Positions 21,001-23,758 of a stretch of DNA of 64,000 nucleotides are shown one piece after another. The first letter of the stretch is position 1. Every line of letters starts with the position of its first letter. The stretch comes from Flavobacteriaceae bacterium. Lineage in GTDB: Bacteria; Bacteroidota; Bacteroidia; Flavobacteriales; Flavobacteriaceae. The notes under the pieces are model-generated. The model searched no databases. It saw only the letters and a program-made list of their open reading frames with translations, and was not told where the DNA came from. Location: positions 1 to 64,000 of the forward strand of contig JAQWGQ010000007.1 of the NCBI GenBank assembly GCA_029238125.1, given 5' to 3'. Both the position numbers and the translations under genes were made by a program.

Positions 21001-22395
21001 ATCTCCATTATCAGAGATTGTAGCTGTTTTTGTGGCTTCAATACTTGGAGATTCAAAATAATCTGTATCAACACATGGGTAATCATCCGTTGCTGTGTCT
21101 GTTTCATCGTTTGCGTTAGCAACAGCTACATCAATACAGTTTTGAATTCCGCCAGCATCAGCGGCTGCTTGATCGAAAACTACCGTTGCTGTATATGTTG
21201 TCGTTTCACCTGATAAAAGATCTCCCTCTTTAGAACCTTGGTCTGAAGATATATATATAATGTAAGGAGGCGTAGCTGGTGATTCAAAATCAAGCTTGCG
21301 ACCATCATTATCTGTGACCACATCATTGACAACAATATTTGTCAAATCAGCAGAGCCATTATTGGTTACTGTAATGGTATACGACCACTCTTCGCCAACA
21401 ACAGGCTGTTCGCCCGCATTATCAGCGGATTTCACTACTTCAACGCTAGTGATGGAATCACCAATATTTGTCTGATTAGGATCGTCTGATGTATTTCCGT
21501 CATAATCCCGACCATCATCACTTGTGTCTGTAGCGTTGTCTGTTTCACCTGGCGTGCTTGCTGTTGCTGTTGCGTAAAACTCAACGCCACCAGCAGAAAC
21601 ACCAGCTGCATCAAAGGTATAAGAGGCAACATAGGTTGCCGTTTCACCAACGCTCAAAGTTCCTTGGCTTGATCCTGTATTAGATGACGAAAAAGTAAGC
21701 GCTTCTGTTAACGATAAAGAAGAATTGTCTGCCCCTTGAAAAAATGAGGATATACTCAGAGATGATATCGGAACATTAGAAAGGTTAGTGACATTGACTA
21801 GATACTCAATTTTATCTCCGTTACTAACTATACCACCTCCAGCTGTGCCATCATCATTGTCGATAACATTGGCATAGGATGTTACTTCAATATACTTGGG
21901 CTCGGTTAAAGTTATTGTACCTCCTCCGCCAGAAAAACTTTCATCAAAGTAATATAAAGATGTTGTGCTGATTGGAACCGTTATATCTACATAAGCACCT
22001 GAATTTGCTGGCGTCCCAACATATGTTACACCATCAGTGAAAATTGTACCTCCACCAAATGTGCCGTCTGAAGTTGTACTAAATGCAAAGTCATAAATTA
22101 ATAGTGAACTATCTGATAAGTCAAACCGATATGTTTTTGCTTTTTCTAGGGTTAAAGTAGGCTGTTGTTGGTTGTCAATCATAAATCCAACACCACTATT
22201 ATAGGTAACCGTAAAGATTTGATCCTGAGAGAACAGCGTAAATGAAAAGAGAAAGAAAAAAAGGATTGAAATCAGGAAATGTAAGAGGGTCGTTATCCCT
22301 GTAGTCAATACCGAGTGATGCGGTCTTAACAGTTTTAATAATGTAACCTTTTGTGTAGAATCTATTTGATTTCTCAAATTGCTTTTCTGGTTCAA
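1..22395 (-). CDS. Giant DUF11/DUF7507-repeat surface adhesin-like protein (partial, C-terminus off left edge)
   Basis: A single minus-strand frame is open from TTG at 22395 to base 1 (at least 7,465 codons). I checked the frame at about ten positions along its length and it stays consistent. No ATG lies between the upstream TAA and the hydrophobic signal segment, so TTG 22395 is the longest start; TTG 22308 would give a normal-length signal peptide. The hydrophobic stretch ends in LFSQD, a plausible signal peptidase site. About 36 modules carry the pattern YTITVENTGNVTLT, typical of the DUF11/TIGR01451/DUF7507 Ig-like repeats, with acidic DDGDDTDGNT-type linkers that suggest calcium binding. 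Cupredoxin-like, TSP3-like, lectin-like and carbohydrate-binding-like domains are inserted. The family is known from giant Bacteroidota exoproteins, usually secreted by T9SS; the expected sorting tail would lie beyond base 1. An adhesion or gliding role is inferred. Confidence 0.9.
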   Translation of the reverse strand, partial: MNQKSNLRNQIDSTQKVTLLKLLRPHHSVLTTGITTLLHFLISILFFFLFSFTLFSQDQIFTVTYNSGVGFMIDNQQQPTLTLEKAKTYRFDLSDSSLLIYDFAFSTTSDGTFGGGTIFTDGVTYVGTPANSGAYVDITVPISTTSLYYFDESFSGGGGTITLTEPKYIEVTSYANVIDNDDGTAGGGIVSNGDKIEYLVNVTNLSNVPISSLSISSFFQGADNSSLSLTEALTFSSSNTGSSQGTLSVGETATYVASYTFDAAGVSAGGVEFYATATASTPGETDNATDTSDDGRDYDGNTSDDPNQTNIGDSITSVEVVKSADNAGEQPVVGEEWSYTITVTNNGSADLTNIVVNDVVTDNDGRKLDFESPATPPYIIYISSDQGSKEGDLLSGETTTYTATVVFDQAAADAGGIQNCIDVAVANANDETDTATDDYPCVDTDYFESPSIEATKTATISDNGDGINGTGDVITYEIFIENTGDVTLTGVSLTEDFEDFGGNNLITSLSGPTFDSSSLGSSDGTLQVGEKARYLATYTVGLLAANSGGVTNQVTASGQSPENVTVSDVSDDGDDTDGNTLNDRTETTLVAQKSILVTKTVNAVDVDGNNEIGSNDILNYEIEIKNDGEIQLSNLSVVDNLNDSSGNLVTTLSTTFVKSIFREDNGVQIVETPGQFSPGGALQVGEIAVYSASRLITNSDVSLGSLHNRAIATASSPGNTNDVTDESDNPNTALVNDATITSFTPSPEFEITKVATLIDVDNSGSPSVGDEIDYVITVENTGNVGISSITIVDVFERATSSQGANAFGLTEPAIEFDSSAQGNSYTAGFDPTTTAFDLFVGDVLTFLSSYTITADDISSGFLINQIDGSGTYGGNTITDTSDNGDDTDLNDVDDPTVVEISQNPEVKIIKSVTTSTGGPVGVGDTLTFTMLVENTGNVDLTNLTVQDDLTGYANPSSFSLTTGPTFLGTDGPNNTDSTRLNVGETATYEATFEVNQTAVNDVGVSNKFYLLQNGVAVQDKNNLASGSVDDGNDDDPTKTSTDIVIATNASIKVVKTSDFSDSNTNGVLDAGETLVYTIAVENKGNVFLDNVNFVDDLLDAGSETVSFLDELSTIVYYYDLESDGVTQVNSPSQIAPGNTAYYRASILITQEIVNYGGLKNRVTVTADDPRNNEVTDTSDDGDVFDGNNADDYTEDVIPQNGLIEVTKTVAIDFNNVEEVVVTVVGGKYYLNGILQDQITLEKTKTYRFDQSDTSNAGHPIAFGTAADGTGTSLSSTSVGTPGTAGAYTEIIIDSSYTSVFYFCSNHASMGAEASVISYLLNAQKDDVLNYTITIENKGNVDLNSITVTDILQTLDNNGLTLNSPGLVFAGNSDNSGSATQLKSGETITYTASYTVNQTAVDDGGVKNSFVVNAQTFIGDPVSDTSDDGIDDDGNNIDDPTVVSVIRTPSIEVEKTYTWADTNTNGKIDLDEVITFTISITNTGNVTVDQFEFIETFSNINGNRNLALDQAPSTTQSPTQILPGETITYTAPYTVTQQTIDDGGLSNSVLVKAVGSGEIVQDVSDDPTNNTTTTQDPTVIVITPQPKIEATLIVDYFEDNDSDGLYSDGDIVVYRLAIENTGNVSQQNVVKTSTITNFTTANLTLETFQFGQDYTFEIDGQQYTSTAYGDKILWLHSTKGSSSNYIKSGEIAYYFVRYLVKSADVTSGGISHSIEVNTNDSTSTNVQSTDISDDGDDTDNNTTDDPTIIYTGNLPEIEVVKTGALNDSDSVAGSSVGDQVVFTITVTNTGSGTINDLSYVDTMTNGYGLPITPVPALQFESTTDNLTTTGVLSEGETETYSLTYNITQNDIDSGGVINSIRFSGNSSRNQDTSFKDVHDVSDDGDDTDGNTTDDPTTVLLGLDTDGDGIPNTTDLDDDNDGILDQDEGCAEFILNGSSFEQYIGSNSSPANELTAFPDISKAPPFSAVNGDGEIWQAGSNTGTYFAPKEGNKYIELLQNDNGYNDLEWWNEESYTDAINESGSFTYSYDRIVVIQDVNPDTNYSIDFWHKEGGRLNVTHAGGGQTLLQVQSMQSDDQSYQLFDPTVNTNTDANGWSPESYQFTTDSSTTQVAILFSPYAPNLNVSIQLDAIDMNLDDDCDPDIDDDGIPNQLDLDSDNDGIYDLVEAGLENYDTNGDGMLDANDTGYQDTNGDLVNDATYNNTPLDTDGDGIMDAFEIDSDGDLCNDVVEAGYSDPDGDGELGDDLPYTYASNGTVSSATDGYTTPQDMDNDSTLDYRQSTYDIACLNPEILITKTAAYTQSDNNDTYDAGDIITYTIQVTNNSTNEATVNIKSIKDIQTNGVEDKELDLELASRPNTLPFTPENLVDDSFWRYTPSNGGWAGNWTNTGYDPPPPGIAVYFDQNNAGYISQADMNNAGFDWGLNFYDDYSNGGDWYGDTDFLDDFEAYYVRYYSYDFYQAVNLEPNTTYTFSFYHKHYAYGSSGDLRPFYRESSTSSYIYGPDFETVGYDTPETLGNSPWKREVWTFTTSANGGYQLGVDNAAGDDSSTNYLYGLQLEKSSSASDILTFTDFYTDGDTSRWSPAPTETMLSVDPSKFPVDNEFSEINSNETITYTIQYTITQDDIDYGDFISNTAKVEAVLTSPGGLKVDLSAEIETPIVTNLRRTSGVEVTKTYNHIDLNDDDLINTGDVIDFEISIDNQGTTSLIGLQLDDVLKSIDESETIEEFTPSFKIEKNYAYYGGHLYGDPSISYGRRPTHTHTSFYGVPSNTDVFIHPNTGTSYYSSSRDYGIVNTGDSQVVSDFTGKNNSASFSGFALYNEANDYDHYYWHDYWNSSFNNGSMRLEPYTTYTLSVYASIPGSSEDATFNLFAYDGVAQHTHSQSENIINDSFKSEDFLVDSEELKRYEFTFTTGPVNYPDHTKNTEGNSQGTYEAHPRFGIVSPKEADGTYNYVYVQFFGLQLEKSAKASTLVLQRNQSLNPFDIKLNPSTIPNNFEDLIDIGSDYAAVMPGSVNSDSTTTLGTLGIWDTENRSNLYNALIEYPGLVDNLGGSVRVEDLVAEEWLESKFVLTDDLTNNKHYITVKGHSNSLEKSLYSENYSDYYGALIEVDGEITAFTLHDGSNTTYVGQYDGHSYFILEPTTYTKTVYQHIDDLARDTNSLDAYLAVFETEAEFDAITTQLPIGVKYWTGGYKDQITSELKWHGPMKKPILLGQYYGHTYFLSKMTKGYNDHTTFANSLGAYLFNPNSLQENEFVKNQYGAITRSSLNHLFTDSQENSWIGIEWNASITPEGYYLSESNDITGYIAENSNSKYDLQKISPNSTITINYKREITQEDMNKGGYSNSATFTASNTGVTDVSDDGDDTDSNTEDDPTIVAFDIVNELEVKKDFEIVDNNANNITDSGDTINYTISVENTGNVTLYNLEGTDNLSTAGSIDPTDPTLVPVSKKLGNVKSLASVWENGEPNGTGTYTYYAYYYSGGSGTYHFDDTTNTGKYIKYVAESDDLNLTSLFGFTHIGTFEGHNYFLSDNIFYWNNARTNAASIPEVYMQIVDSMEEFEFVRNILKSQNTQAWVGLKKIGVHYNDHEDWYWVGKDDAGDTYDAATARVNGFNDLTDSNTENHDNIPFFWEDLNYTWSDYGLVTYSDPSEFDGQISPGQSLIYTTSYTIEPGAVTNGGGHIYNSATFQANSPANQDTTTFDVSDVSDGDGDLAADTEADTDTDPTNDPTDTIIPYLEVVKTSSVDDTNGVTGIGAGDTITYTIEVNNKGGETLTGITLDDTLTDADGNPLILDNAQQNQTVQLGTRSAVTTQHPVSTQHEFSYTQSLITKDKLSDLKLVRELVWYTDDSFSLFEKNSDHWQIYLALTTKTSYTSNTDWVPFSEFTKVYDADVNVDYVSDTSTPAQTLQDPIDSSRNLRRIRVTLDKPFLLDETSNLVIAVIEAENSDDGTNDENYYYTDQSDFQTIGFIGSNIDFDNLDTNPPSATYYVTRLNDIDIIGQSDDGLAFSSSTGSSTEGTLTPGESATYTATYTIEQSTFDSTAINNDVTVTGTFTGIDGNTATIDASLASPTTDSFPQSPSATITKTVKLVDNGDGLDGVDDVLVYDIVVTNTGNVTLNNINISDDLLDFANQPLTITSGPTFTLNGSVGISAANIDQISHVFSDQHGGGSTTDMFELITEAKTYEEARTLALNRGGYLYKGQHWNLDNTDAAYNTNEQEFMTKILDKLSYRGIDLSSSSITEDDPDASAPKSYLWANGDDIETEGSWNRAWFDGDKIPFTFNDYTATSSGFMNDLNDQDALAWSLTSPHELNDVDKDNQLFYVIQYQSNDLSWIGSGQGILAPGESALYKVSFAINQQAVNSGGVKNQATLTATAPDGTQLNIDSNDGDDSDGNTVNDTTDYEIIYPGIEVIKTVNEILRDDDNDGTYELTVSQGSVAVGDKIKYTITATNIGNWPLENIQITDTVIDSNGDNQEALTPTLVSVNGVLVSTTPFSGTLYPNDVQVYTVEYVIKTSSANAAFISNSATVSGDAMVDVNGTPTLFTNVSDISDNGLTGGDDNGDDATEVNLAPDPKMVVLKTVTEDDGADNELNDTDVLTYTITIENTGNLPLNNFSFDDKIYNQSDELITSLTLQFVGDAMADAPNDPLNNGSGYIAPGEIETWSTQYTLTQDDVNKGGVYNTVTVTASSPDNTDDVIETSDGDGDLTVDTDGDTDPTNDPTETIITPNPILEVTKTARVEDLLPPFVSFGELTGTNMSNWTHLSDNRNNDGFISSKGISKPGEYFEFQANGDRGFRFAIVNTNEFSIDQIKDFMDTAHQENVQVNHNKFAYDGAYYESNIDYIKWAGRRDLDGSTANATIIYPNGTENSSYTVAELHEDSMRSVSRVRIGIDTNGKPTIWTYSKYPEEDNKANLDTSYDPTIEFERAYNLDTAFDPNGSYHFMYQPSSSNNGLVELKMSSYSGGAIGDEIIYDITVENKGNVTLTNLEIQDLLQDHTETNTFILEEQTTAGGAIDMSASYLISNPTTDPAQGTLEPGEIETYRVSFVITQDAIDNKILENSATATADSPGNTNDVQDISDDGDDTDFNTVDDRTVVELETNPSMKVTKTISSIVRSTNSIDISTPVQSGDIINYSISVENTGDTRLTGINLVDNLSNSKGSLGNLVPSFSTTSTGKSNTQYGDTLELGEIAYYLVSYTVDAVGYDALYISNTVTAYASTAGGTDNVTDVSDDGDETTDGIDDDDDPTNDPIVVYTLALPSIEVVKTFELVDNGDGINNQGDIVKYTITVTNTGNRDLTGLSLTDVLTNGDGTVVTPALDGIYYANSTMNSPPGEIKIDEIVTYRAFYTVTETDADSGKLTNTVTATASSPGNTDDVTDISDDGDAATDGPDADTDPSNDPTVTTITSDASIKVVKTAQIIDRDSTAPSDPNLSDGVTAAGDIIKYSIVVYNNSSIEDVVLQIDTLTDTMINGDNATGMQYDGAITPDTNLNSLNSGSTETNLTRGDYFAYQAFYTITQADVTSTFISNQILVEASSVADNTITISDVSDDGDNTDGNNIDDPTITSLTYEPELEVTKTYSLSGGDNVPEVGETITYTITVENTGNVLLNGLTVTDVLTDISATTSLTLNSGPTFVPATGITEGTLKAGETATYVAVYNIQQTAVDLGGIRNVATATASSPGNTNDVQDTSDDGDDTDGNTADDPTDITITRSPSLAVSKTATVTENSGNTITDRGDIINYVITVTNNGNVSLSNVTLTDVLENADGDNLTLFAGPTHVSSDASSADGTLKVGETATYNASYVIETLASDSGSIVNTINVVATSPLGTNDVNGTDSVTTTTTEAPSIEVNKTYTIIENGVTGINPNDIIQYVISVENTGNVTIDNLTYVDTFEDRSASPQTMTFSSGPFYTGADQGSGDGVIKPGETATYMALFTITQAAIDAGGLDNIATFTGFSPDNTSVSDISDDGDPNDGGVDDVTEFVIAPAPAMKVVKTAQTTDNNNDNLIGGDDVITYTITVTNSGNVSLSDLDITDTLEDQDGNTLSYDNANDPQLDSSSTSNTNATTLEVGETKTYTATYTVSEIAASTGSIVNTALAKAKSPGSTTFDVTDDSDDGDETTDTDADTDTDPTNDPTVVSTSYVPALEVTKTFVKTTESGDGKTGAGDVITFTITVENTGNTTLTGLSLADTFKDGNQTDLIFDHGDGIPEYQSSDKGSSAGTLLVGEIATYTAVFTITQADEESGKLTNTVTATANYQTSTGTLTVSDVSDDGDDTDGNQTDDITEVLFAPNPKLKVEKTVVVDDGTDDEVGNGDLVTYTITIENSGNVTLTNISAVDVLSDGDGNVLDADLTLTNPVNSGVTPASTIGTLKSGETLTYTATYTISQAAEESGFISNVVNVTASSPENSDDVTATSDDPSTTDVVGDPTVTQMNANPSISVLKTATIIDNEDGVTDFGDIIQYTITIENTGNVDLSELTLTDTLTDGDGGSLTLTNGPFFSGSNQGSAEGALKTGETASYIAYYTITQTAASTGSIHNEANVKAKSPGSTTFDVDEDSDDGDTTDSNTTTDVYISPNPSIEATKTFTITDTNTDVQNGSGDVINYTITFENTGNVTLTGINFTDTITDGNGQTLTLDTATGDTDGDGLVFVSNSDGSAEFTLLSGEIATYTASFTINTQASNSGSVSNTIQVFGTSPQSVTVNDISDDGDDTDQNLLDDPTVTDIQANPSIEVTKVADLVDNASEGDIITYTITVENTGNVTVGIDSFFDKLTDGFGQDLQYTTNISTTDDVTAIAPGATVTYTADFEINYQAVVSGRVENRVTFYALPVGGTETVSDVSDDGIDDDGNTTDDPTVTFMLPNPEIEVIKLQQVIDEGDGVLGVGDLIKYNISVENTGNVDITNLSVVDVLKDISETTTIYDSSDPSSYTTFFDGPYYIGSDNNASNGILAIGDTANYLAFYRIRQADVDAGGISNTLTATGTSAHGNVVDLSDDGDTVSGDIGDDPTTLSITKTPSIEITKAAEITDNTDEIIGLGDTITYTIVVTNTGNVTLTEATITDTLTEADGTTPLTLTTAVSPSTPQTIEVGESITYTATYEIGQSAADSGSVINVASVAAKSPGSTTFDVTDDSDDPNTTAADDATVVSIAPLPGIEITKTSSVVQKDSGNFTTDLYDEIHYTITVTNTGNTPLTGIVVSDVLTDLSSNTGGLTIPQPEFAGTGTFDGTLAVGASADFTTIFVVNQQAIDAGGVSNMASVVGYDPNVSAVNDSIDDAVVDQISQNASIEVKKSATVSHVAGTEGETSTGDTIIYAITVENKGNVTIENISLTDTLTDASGNVLTLTSGGPSEWGTFYLIPGQIKNLSATYSIEQAAADTGSISNTITATGDSPTGIDDVSDVSDDPNSTSLASDDPTVVPTYRNASIDIRKTSTITHSDSDVSVGVGDTINYTITVENTGNTTLTDVSVSDI
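7530..8180 (-). other. Unassigned insert between repeat modules
   Basis: Residues about 4739-4956, roughly 215 residues, interrupt the module array. Recognisable strings are GEYFEFQANGDRGFRFAIV, DYIKWAGRRDLDG and RVRIGIDTNGKPTIW. It could be a lectin or glucanase-like beta-sandwich, but I do not recognise it. Confidence 0.35.
9400..9960 (-). other. C-type-lectin-like domain
   Basis: Residues about 4146-4332 contain ITEAKTYEEARTLALNRGGYL, EQEFMTKIL, YLWANGDDIETEGSW and LFYVIQYQ. This is the helix, GG-x-L and W-x-N-G arrangement of a CTLD without disulfides. Confidence 0.55.
10390..10960 (-). other. Beta-sandwich-like insert of unknown family
   Basis: Residues about 3812-4002 contain HWQIYLALTTKTSYTSNTDW, VTLDKPFLLDETSNLVIAV and YYYTDQSD. 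I have seen similar strings in Bacteroidota exoproteins next to T9SS or Fn3 regions, but I cannot name the family. Confidence 0.35.
11460..12000 (-). other. C-type-lectin-like domain
   Basis: Residues about 3466-3646 contain GHNYFLSDNIFYWNNAR, MQIVDSMEEFEFVRNIL, QAWVGLKK and EDWYWVGKDD. This order matches the CTLD core, including the WIGL-like motif. Cysteines are absent. It sits between two DUF11-like modules. Confidence 0.65.
12430..13240 (-). other. C-type-lectin-like domains (at least two in tandem)
   Basis: Residues about 3056-3322. The first reads GHSYFILEPTTY, AYLAVFETEAEFDAI, KYWTGGYKD and ELKWHGP. The second reads GHTYFLSKMTKGYND, LGAYLF, NEFVKNQY and SWIGIEW. These follow the order of a C-type lectin fold (aromatic strand, helix, G-x-L-A-x-I/V-E-E, then W-I-G-L) but lack the paired cysteines, as is usual for bacterial CTLDs. 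Confidence 0.6.
13500..14230 (-). other. Second CBM4/9-like insert
   Basis: Residues about 2722-2966 repeat the same theme as the neighbouring insert: LEPYTTYTLSVYASI, YEFTFTTGPVN and YVYVQFFGLQLEKSAK. The shared GLQLEKS ending suggests duplication of the 14.65-15.33 kb insert. Confidence 0.45.
14650..15330 (-). other. CBM4/9-like insert in the giant protein
   Basis: Residues about 2356-2582 contain LEPNTTYTFSFYHKHYA, WTFTTSANGGYQLGVDN and YLYGLQLEKS. This pattern is seen in carbohydrate-binding modules of the CBM4/9 jelly-roll type and in phage-tail-like carbohydrate-binding domains. Sugar binding is inferred. Confidence 0.45.
15540..16020 (-). other. Thrombospondin type 3-like Asp repeats (second block)
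   Basis: The frame reads DDDCDPDIDDDGIPNQLDLDS and DNDGIYDLVEAG, then DTNGDGMLDAND, DTDGDGIMDAFEIDSDGDLCND and DPDGDGELGDD. These are at least five Asp-rich calcium-binding-type repeats (residues about 2126-2286). A few of the rare cysteines of the giant protein sit here. Confidence 0.8.
16020..16600 (-). other. Jelly-roll/carbohydrate-binding-like insert between TSP3 blocks
   Basis: Residues about 1932-2126 begin NGSSFEQ and contain NKYIELLQ, VNPDTNYSIDFWHKEGG and TQVAILFSP. This segment resembles the jelly-roll modules found in Bacteroidota exoproteins. Its position between two Asp-rich TSP3 blocks is typical of such proteins. No exact family is assigned. Confidence 0.5.
16600..16720 (-). 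other. Thrombospondin type 3-like Asp repeat (first block)
   Basis: The frame reads DTDGDGIPN, then DLDDDNDGILDQDEGC, the classical calcium-binding TSP3 pattern. It directly precedes a jelly-roll-like insert (residues about 1892-1932). Confidence 0.75.
18450..18750 (-). other. Cupredoxin-like domain with complete type-1 copper ligand set
   Basis: Residues about 1216-1316, numbered from TTG 22395. The segment contains ITLEKTKTYRFDQSD, AGHPIAFG, GTPGTAGAY and FYFCSNHASMG. His1258, Cys1303, His1306 and Met1309 form the H...C-x2-H-x2-M pattern, the spacing found in amicyanin. The domain is homologous in layout to the degenerate N-terminal copy. Copper binding is inferred from the motif only. Confidence 0.7.
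21930..22215 (-). other. N-terminal degenerate cupredoxin-like domain of the giant protein
   Basis: Residues about 61-156 of the giant protein read like the small plastocyanin-type domain common in marine bacteria and phages (TLTLEKAKTYRFDLSD, then GTPANSGAY, then LYYFDES). The usual copper ligands are gone: the GHP position reads IYD, and the C-x2-H-x2-M segment reads DESFSGG. It is therefore probably structural and does not bind metal. Confidence 0.6.
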
Positions 22396-22454
22396 TTACT
22401 GTACTTGTAAATGTAGAAAGAAGAAAAATTGTTTTTCCGTAGTATAGTAACTAG

Positions 22455-22512
22455 GTTATTAACAATGTTATTAAAAACAACAGAGTCGCCAAAACAGAAA
22501 ATTGTTAATAAC
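22455..22512. repeat. 12-bp perfect inverted repeat upstream of the giant gene
   Basis: The arms GTTATTAACAAT and ATTGTTAATAAC are separated by 34 bases that include a further TTATTAA. The element ends about 60 bp upstream of TTG 22395. It could be an operator or promoter element for the giant gene, or a DnaA-box-like cluster (TTATTAACA differs from the consensus at one position). Neither role is proven. Confidence 0.5.
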
Positions 22513-22677
22513 GTGAAAAACTTGTTTTTTAATCAATAAAACCTCAAAACAACCAGTCGTTTTTGAGATATTATATATTTTGTATAATTTATCTAAATAT
22601 AAGTAGATATTGTCCAAACGCCCTAACATTGGAAGTGTATCAAGCAATTCTATCTCTGTTAGTCACATAAATTATAT

Positions 22678-22704
22678 CATTTTCGTATTCTGAAATCGAA
22701 AATG
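22678..22704. repeat. 8-bp inverted repeat
   Basis: CATTTTCG and CGAAAATG flank an 11-nt loop. There is no T-tract beside it, so it is not an obvious terminator. It could be a protein-binding dyad. Confidence 0.35.
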
Positions 22705-22949
22705 AAGAAAACGGAAAGCATATAACAACAATTTAGCTTTAAATTGAATTCCGACAATTCTTTTGTACGCAGCCAACTAAAGACAGGCCAAATATCGCAA
22801 GCCACAATAAATTAAATATCCAGTTATTTATATAACAAAAAAACACAACATTTTTACAGATACTGATTTTTTTCGTTATCACCCTTACTTCTGTTTTCGC
22901 ACAAGACCAAAATCAATTTGGTTTTGTTTGAGATCGTGAACGAACCTTT

Positions 22950-23675
22950 GTGGCTGGTAGTCAGGAAAGTGTCGCCATTTGGAAGCAGTGGTGTGCGCTA
23001 CACGAAGAAGGCGACGTTGAAGGAATCACTGCACTTGCTTCTGAAAATATCCGCATCGTAGCACCTGGAGGGGAATTTACTATTGACGGAAAAGAAGCGC
23101 TCACTACTTTCTTGACGCAATGGTTTGACGACAATGAGCAAGTTAGTGTGTTTCCTGAATGGGGCGTGCCACTCAAGTTTATCAACGAAGAAGGAAATCC
23201 CATTGATGGAGACTGGGTGTCTTCTGGTTTTTCTCTGCGAATCAACAACGGTACTGAAACAACTGTAGAGCAAAATCATGCCAATGTTTATATTGAAAAT
23301 GAGAAAATTCAATATTTCCAAGTCCTTCAATACAACGTGGACACCCTTGCCCAGGTTACCCTATCCGTTGATCTTTCATCCTATGATGGAAGCTTCTCAA
23401 CCGTTGGCGTTTTTGGATCATTCAACGACTGGTGTGGCTCTTGCAACCCCATGACCGATGAAGACGGTGATGGTGTCTATACAACCACGATTCAAGCTAT
23501 CCCAGGAGAACTACAGTATAAGTTTATCCTCGATGAGCAGGGGGAGGAAGAAAGTTTTGAATCCGGAGACCCGTGTACAACTACCGTTGATATCTATACA
23601 AATCGTATACTGCAAGTCGAAGGCAATATGACCCTAGAACCAGTATGCTTTAACAGCTGTTCGAGTTGCGAATAA
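22950..23675 (+). CDS. SnoaL-like + glycogen-binding-like secreted protein with damaged N-terminus
   Basis: The 241-residue frame starts at GTG 22950. The first ~125 residues look like an NTF2/SnoaL-type domain (AIWKQWCALHEEGDVEGITAL, IDGKEALTTFLTQWFDD). Residues about 135-215 look like a CBM48/AMPK-type glycogen-binding beta-sandwich (VFGSFNDW, then YKFILD). The C-terminus is Cys-rich (CFNSCSSCE). In the same frame upstream there is a signal-peptide-like segment, ILIFFVITLTSVFAQDQNQF, followed by TGA at 22929-22931 and the coding-like DRERTFV. No ATG is present. The gene is therefore probably truncated by a nonsense change, or read from GTG without its signal. Flavobacterial homologues that I recall are secreted. 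Confidence 0.7.
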   Translation: MAGSQESVAIWKQWCALHEEGDVEGITALASENIRIVAPGGEFTIDGKEALTTFLTQWFDDNEQVSVFPEWGVPLKFINEEGNPIDGDWVSSGFSLRINNGTETTVEQNHANVYIENEKIQYFQVLQYNVDTLAQVTLSVDLSSYDGSFSTVGVFGSFNDWCGSCNPMTDEDGDGVYTTTIQAIPGELQYKFILDEQGEEESFESGDPCTTTVDIYTNRILQVEGNMTLEPVCFNSCSSCE

Positions 23676-23694
23676 TTTTTTGTCATTTTTCAAC

Positions 23695-23726
23695 TAAAAA
23701 AGCGTTGGATTCCAACGCTTTTTTTA
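23695..23726 (+). terminator. Rho-independent terminator
   Basis: AGCGTTGG-ATT-CCAACGCT forms a perfect 8-bp stem (23701-23719) followed by T7. It sits 25 bp after the stop of the SnoaL-like gene. Confidence 0.9.
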
Positions 23727-23758
23727 TCTTTCCAATGCCTTTCTAAAAACTTTCCATA

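Larger units (their letters stand above)
1..21900 (-). repeat. Tandem array of about 36 Ig-like modules (~430 bp period)
   Basis: The signature NTGN followed downstream by a D-x-L/V-T-D motif recurs at about 430-bp intervals. On the plus strand it appears as ACATT(A/C)CCTGT(G/A)TT near 40, 450, 845, 1250, 1710, 2130, 2560, 2990, 3420, 3865, 4330, 4760, 5150, 5585 and so on to about 21770. Spacing widens where other domains are inserted (7.5-8.2, 9.4-16.7 and 18.4-18.8 kb). Modules are divergent, with no exact long repeats, but some share near-identical linker blocks (about 1030, 2750 and 4080). The count is by eye. Confidence 0.85.
22396..22949. other. AT-rich intergenic region with inverted repeats
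   Basis: This 550-bp spacer is divergent between the giant gene and the next plus-strand gene. It contains a perfect 12-bp inverted repeat (GTTATTAACAAT at 22455-22466, ATTGTTAATAAC at 22501-22512) and an 8-bp hairpin (CATTTTCG/CGAAAATG, 22678-22704). A signal-peptide-like reading segment occupies about 22836-22928 in frame with the next gene. No other gene is visible. Confidence 0.6.

Noticed and set aside
1-22395. Tandem repeats as a CRISPR array or satellite DNA
   Set aside because: The period of about 430 bp is a coding module period with diverged copies; no short identical repeats with unique spacers are present.
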